From Flammula alnicola (taxonomy: Eukaryota; Basidiomycota; Agaricomycetes; Agaricales; Strophariaceae), in contig JADNRV010000007.1 of NCBI GenBank assembly GCA_015499995.1, forward strand, positions 248,001 to 312,000: 64,000 bases of DNA, written 5' to 3'. Both the position numbers and the translations under genes were made by a program. The notes beneath the pieces are model-generated. The model had not been told where the DNA came from, made no database searches, and saw nothing but the letters and a program-made list of their open reading frames with translations. This document shows, piece by piece, positions 59,301 through 64,000 of this stretch. How positions within the stretch are numbered: position 1 is the stretch's first letter; each line of letters opens with the position of its first letter.

Positions 59301-62106
59301 ACCCCAATCGGCGGTTTATATTGATCCGAGCCATGCAACGCGCCCGCCATGCTCAGGGGCTTCCACTCCGCCGACAGCCTCATCTTGCCCGTCTTGCATC
59401 CACTCAACGGGAACCAATCCCTCCCTGCCTCCGCCTTGGCGTCCAACAAATCCGCCAGCTTCATCGACATGTACCCAATAACAGGGTCCTTGAGGAAGTC
59501 TCGATCGTCGATCACCTTGAGCCCAATCGTCGCGGTGTTCTTGTCCGTGCATAAGAACTCGTAAGGGGCTTCCCAGATGGGATTGTTGGTGTGCTTGAAG
59601 CAGCGGGTCGAGAAGGATGAAGTTTTCGAGCTGTTCAGGTAGACACGGGCGAAAGGGTTGAGGTCGCCAGAGAGCGATTTGGTGTGGTCGAGCTCCTTGG
59701 CTTGATGGATCGTAACACGCACGATTCCAACAGCTGTGCATGACAAAAAAATCAATCAGTACACGCATATATGCATCAAAGAATAGAATAAACGCACTAG
59801 ATTGGAGAACTTCCTCTTTGCCTTCCTCAGGCTCAATAACTGGGAAGTAATTGATATCAAATCTCAATTCACCGCGTTGCTTGCCATCTTTCAGGAGTGG
59901 CGAAACAACGCCCTCTTGCGTTGGATCTTCCAATAGCTTCTCAAAAGGAAACGACGCAGAACTCATCAAAGTGTTCTTGCGATGGTCGTTGAAATCATAC
60001 ACGATCATCTCCAAGATATCCTTGAGCGAGTGCACGAGCAAGTACTTGGTCTCCATCCATGTAGGATTATACCTGCAAAAGTTACCACAAATTAGGTTTA
60101 GTCATATAATTCAACCGAAGCATCAAAGATACATACGTGTTAGACTTGTACTTCGTCTTCGCGAGTTCACCGCGGCCACTGATAGACAAGCTAACGAACG
60201 GATCAGGAGTACCACCGCCAATCTTCGTGCCGTAATTCCACGTGCCGAATATACGACAATCTGCACGACACCGACGGCCGCATCGAGCGGCTTGCCCGAA
60301 AGCATCTGCTCCAAATTCAGACTGAAAACATTCGGGTCATACATCATAGGACCCAGAGTCGCGTGCGTCATGTCACGAATGAAAGAAGACAGGCCCGGGA
60401 TCTAAAATAAACACATGTCATAAGTCAGCACGTTTCCTGCTTCTTCCTCGCACGCGACCAAGCAGAGTGGGAGGCATGTACGCACGTTAGCGATATCAAA
60501 CCCAAATGTTTCTCCACCGATCGGTTTCAGGACATAATCAATAACGGGTTTCTCCAAAAAGCACATATCCACGACTTGGACGTGCGGGAAATTGGCCATG
60601 AGCTTCAGGCGAATGCGCAACAGCCCGCTGAGCGACACGTCCTCCACGAGAATAGGCAGCGCGGCAGTCGCCAATCCCTTGCCCAGGCGCACGGAGAGCT
60701 CAATCCTAGGGTTGACCTTGTCCTTCTTCTGCTTCTCTGTCATGTCAGAGGTATCCTTCGGGGTGAACGAGAGACCCCAGTCCATCATGACTACATCGTC
60801 CTCCGTCTTTGGGAATGTGCGCACTCTGTCTATCCTTGGCGACTTGTTGCCAAGTGTAAAGTCGGGCATACGGAGGGAATCGAGGAATGCGGGGGTGTTT
60901 GTGCTTAATATCTGATCGACAGATGCAAGGATGGTGGCAGATAAGACGGGCTCGTAAATTGGCCAGAAGTGGTCGAGGAAGTTGTTGATCCAATCTGCAG
61001 ACTCGTGCTCCGAGGCGAGGCGGACCTTGACGAGCTCGCGTTGAATGTCGTCGCGTGCATACCTCCTAACACGCTCCATGGACGTCGAGTAATATGTGTT
61101 GCACACCGCGAGCACAATGAAGAGCCATCCCCAGCCAAAATTGAAGCGCGTGAGGAAGTGAGAAGCTAACACGGCCTACACGCACACAACACACAAGATA
61201 ACGAAACAGCGCGCACACACAGACACATCATAAAAACGCGAGAAGAAGCAAATGAATCAAACCGAATCAAAGGTAAGTTAGCACTTCCATAGCACATCAA
61301 ACAGGGGCCGTGGATACGCACGAATATGATGATGCCAGCATTATGATACCAAGTTCCATAGAATTGCTCGTAAACGAACATGTCAAGCACGCCCTTGTCC
61401 CTTTCCTCGCCCTCAGGAAGGGGTGGTTTGTCAATGCCCGATACTTGTCGCCAGCCAACTCTGTACCAATCTGGGATAGCATGCGCGGCTTTCGTTGGGA
61501 GGGCCCCAGGGAGCAGCGCCGCTTCTTCCTGCACTTCCTGGGCGACCTGTTTCGTGTCTTTCGCTATGACGGTGGGCTTCGCGTCATCCCCGTGATCCTC
61601 GATGACGATGGTTGGAATAGCGGGGGTTGTAGTACTGTCACCGATTTTGATTTCTGTATACAAATAGAGCCAGGTGTGAGTATTGACGAATGATCAACTC
61701 GTCCCCACAAAAAGACAGAAAGGGTGTCACAATAGAGGTGTGCTGACGGCAATAGGAACTGATACAAGGACCCAATACCGAAACACCTGACTAGGACATA
61801 TACTCCACATTGTGGTGTCAAACATATGTGCTCGGCAGAGTTGGCTTTGCGTAGCATATGCGCAGCGCGCCGCAGGAGACGAAAAAACCAAAGACAGTGA
61901 AACTCACCGCGATCTCGTTGTGGCTGCGGTGCAACGCTGGCGAGCTGGTCGCGGCCCTTTCTCACCTGGGCAGCTTTCTCTTGTGGTGTGGCGTCGGGGG
62001 CGAGCGTGTGGGTTGGAACGCCCTTCTTTTCGGCTTCCGCACCTTGTTTCTTGAGGGTTTCTCGGTCTACACCATTGCCGTTGGGGGCAGGTAGACCGCC
62101 TGGCAT
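56315..62106 (-). CDS. Tricalbin (ER-plasma membrane tether, SMP and C2 domains)
   Basis: Tricalbins link ER to plasma membrane and move lipids. The ATG at 62106 gives MPGGLPAPNGNGVDRETLKK. Then come an acidic stretch, WYRVGWRQVSGIDKPPLPEG, a membrane hairpin (FNFGWGWLFIVLAVCNTYY), and the SMP domain (WINNFLDHFWPIYEPVLSAT, SPRIDRVRTFPKTEDDVVMM, LLRIRLKLMANFPHVQVVDM). After GKPLDAAVGVVQIVV start at least five C2 domains: the first with DPFVSLSISG, the second VGIVRVTIHQAKELDHTKSL to WFPLSGCKTGKMRLSAEWKP, the third SDPYVRVQVQNVTKGRT, a fourth RVELVDGREIRGVDRGGKSD, and a last GTLRVTVLDAKDLPHQDVKP. It ends RPNDSDE at 56315. Many short introns interrupt it. Architecture matches yeast Tcb1-3; which paralogue is unclear. 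Confidence 0.93.
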
Positions 62107-63849
62107 GTTGAAAGTTGAATTGAGGGTTGCTGCCAGGGTTGTGGGGGAGGAGAGAGGGGGGAAAGAGAGGGAGCCAAGGAACGATAAGGTGGTATGGAGT
62201 AGGAGCGACTAACAGCTAGAAGGAAAGCAGTGTCTCTTTTGAATACAGGACTATAAGGGTCGGGAATGCATGCCTGATGTCACCGCAATCATAAAGAATC
62301 ATTTGAAAGGCTAGCTCGCGTCACGCTTGTTATTTGCGTCACACTCTATCTGGTTCTTCCGACCGAGACCTTGCAAGACTTGCGGCGCTCAGTCTCATAT
62401 TCGGGCGTTATCTGGATAATGAAAATGTGGCCTTCGAATCCCACCAAGCGCGCATGGAAAAGTCAGCACGTCGACGAGAGCACAATATCCTCAGAGTATA
62501 ACTATAACGAAATAAATCAGAACAAATACCACGCGCTGTCGTTCCAAAAATATCCCCTGTCTCGAAAATCTCGATCAGGATGCGGATCGCGAAGGACGAT
62601 GACAACACTGACTGAATCAAGCTGCGCTATCGCACCACTGCCCTTACCCCAAAGTCGCCCCACCCCCAGTGGCATGAGCATCCTCGCGGTATCCACGCTA
62701 TGATGCCCAGAGGCCACCCATGATATAAGTCCAAGTCTCTTTCCCCACGTACACGTTGTGCTCAGCACACGACCATCGACCAAGCTCCGACGCCACAGGG
62801 CATTGCCAGGATGCATGCTATGCATCGCGCAATTGTTTGATGCGCAGTGATTTGCAAAATGTTGAATGTCTTGTTTGTCCGGAGGTAAGAACCCGCCGCT
62901 GAACCGCCACACTGACTGTTCGACGGCGACGGCAGCTGAGATCCTGAGAGCTCGTGACAAAAATATGGTGCGCATGCGTGGCTGACCGGCTACATGGTGC
63001 GCTTCCGTTGTCTTTTCACGCACTCAGACGGATGCTTCAGAAATTCTACGATGATCCAAGCTATCTCCCCCATCATCCTTTATTTATCAACCCAAGTCGC
63101 CGAATCGTTGTACCGGCAAATTGAAGTGTTGGTTTTTGCGGTTGCACAATCTCAACAATACCACTAAAACCCTCGAAACCATAGTCACGAAAACAAAACG
63201 ATACCATACATCTAGAAAGTCAGTCTCAATCGAACCTGGTTTATGAAACCACGATTGAAAACCGCTGAAAAAAAATAATTCCAGGAACCTTCGTCAAATT
63301 GTATACATATTAGCATTCCAAGTCCTCAGACGCCGCCCCATCCTGCCCTATCTCACAATGCAGTCACGGTGATAATTCCCAGCATTACTTGGACAAGGAC
63401 AAGGAGGAAAAAAACGCAGCTTCTCGAGCACTGGCGATCGATATCCCGGTAATTACACAGGATATAGTTAGTACCTTTCTGAATAACGCTTCCATCACCG
63501 AGTCCAACAAATATTCATGTGGCCGCGGCGGCCCGCAACTCTCCATGTGCTCAGAGTGTTGGGCGCCTAATGCTTTATGTACATAACTGTTCCGAGCCTG
63601 AGGACGCTACTTGGTATTCGCAATGAATTCCAATACCCAAATTTCCGTCCTCATCTCCAAGCATACAGCCCAGACCTACTACACTAAATACTTGACTTTG
63701 TATGATAAGGAACTGCAAGGCGTATATCACATGGATTCAGGTGTGCCCAGCGGGCCGTCGTGTCGAATCTCGATCGAACGTTTGCCTGGCCCTAAGTACA
63801 CAGGGCACACACCTCGCTTGCAATATGCAAAATAAATGGACTTAACTCG
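62107..63849. other. Right-end region, no supported gene
   Basis: About 1.7 kb upstream of the tricalbin start. A 168-codon minus-strand frame (62,517-63,023) starts from GTG and matches no family I know; shorter plus-strand frames near 63,400 and 63,620 are also unsupported. I see no tRNA or other RNA gene. Confidence 0.45.
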
Positions 63850-63873
63850 AAGTGCAAGTGCAAGTGCAAGTGC
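63850..63873 (+). repeat. Hexanucleotide microsatellite (AAGTGC)4
   Basis: Four perfect tandem copies of AAGTGC. Non-coding as far as can be seen. Confidence 0.9.
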
Positions 63874-64000
63874 TAAGATCATCCCACCAGAGCCTCGAGG
63901 CAGCCCAGTGGCAGCTGACCGCGGTCCGCTAGCCAAGAATGACAATCTATGCCCGTTTATATCAGTACATGAAAGGTCAGCGACGGTGCCCCTTCTTCCT

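Noticed and set aside
62517..63023. 168-codon minus-strand frame
   Set aside because: Starts from GTG, has no recognised family, composition not protein-like.

Overview
The window is fungal nuclear DNA, most likely from an agaricomycete basidiomycete. Genes lie close together on both strands and are cut by many short introns of about 50-65 bp with GT..AG borders, often leaving very small exons. The gene families fit as well: a GT32 membrane glycosyltransferase, a fast-evolving F-box gene, an RWD-RBR ubiquitin ligase, a GPI-anchored repeat protein and a Myb/C2H2 factor. I can support about 21 protein genes, two pseudogenes and one non-autonomous DNA transposon. Most gene calls rest on splicing the reading frames by eye across introns; CDS coordinates are outer limits and include introns.

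Left part (1-14 kb): a TMEM205-like membrane protein cut by the window edge, the Rieske subunit of complex III (RIP1), a secreted glycerophosphodiesterase, the complex IV assembly factor COX19, a bZIP factor, a kinesin-6, uracil-DNA glycosylase and a short double-C2 protein that looks like a fragment of tricalbin. A gene-poor stretch follows (14-17 kb).

Middle (17-35 kb): a GPI-anchored repeat protein, ribulose-phosphate 3-epimerase, a GT32 glycosyltransferase, pyruvate kinase, an RBR E3 ligase followed by a decayed tandem copy of itself, and MCM3 with two MluI cell-cycle boxes at its start. At 33.5-34.0 kb lies the most unusual gene: a 128-residue secreted precursor made of nine units that each end in Asp-Trp. 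Eight are followed by Arg-Arg or Lys-Arg and the ninth by the stop codon. It reads as a Kex2-processed repeat peptide precursor whose product I do not recognise.

Right part (35-64 kb): splicing factors PRP17 and PRP19 within 7 kb of each other, a Myb three-repeat protein fused to Sfp1-like zinc fingers, SGT2, an OPT oligopeptide transporter, then an AT-rich gene-poor region (47-51.6 kb). That region holds five copies of a 12-bp motif and a 691-bp hAT-like element with 8-bp target duplications. A TauD-type dioxygenase, a broken F-box gene, an MTQ2-type methyltransferase and a large tricalbin complete the set. The last 1.9 kb shows no gene I can support.

Working together: RIP1 and COX19 serve the respiratory chain; PYK1 and RPE1 serve central carbon metabolism; MCM3, UNG1 and the kinesin serve S phase, repair and division; PRP17 and PRP19 serve the spliceosome; tricalbin and SGT2 serve ER membranes. 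There is no sign of an operon or of a biosynthetic cluster around the peptide precursor.
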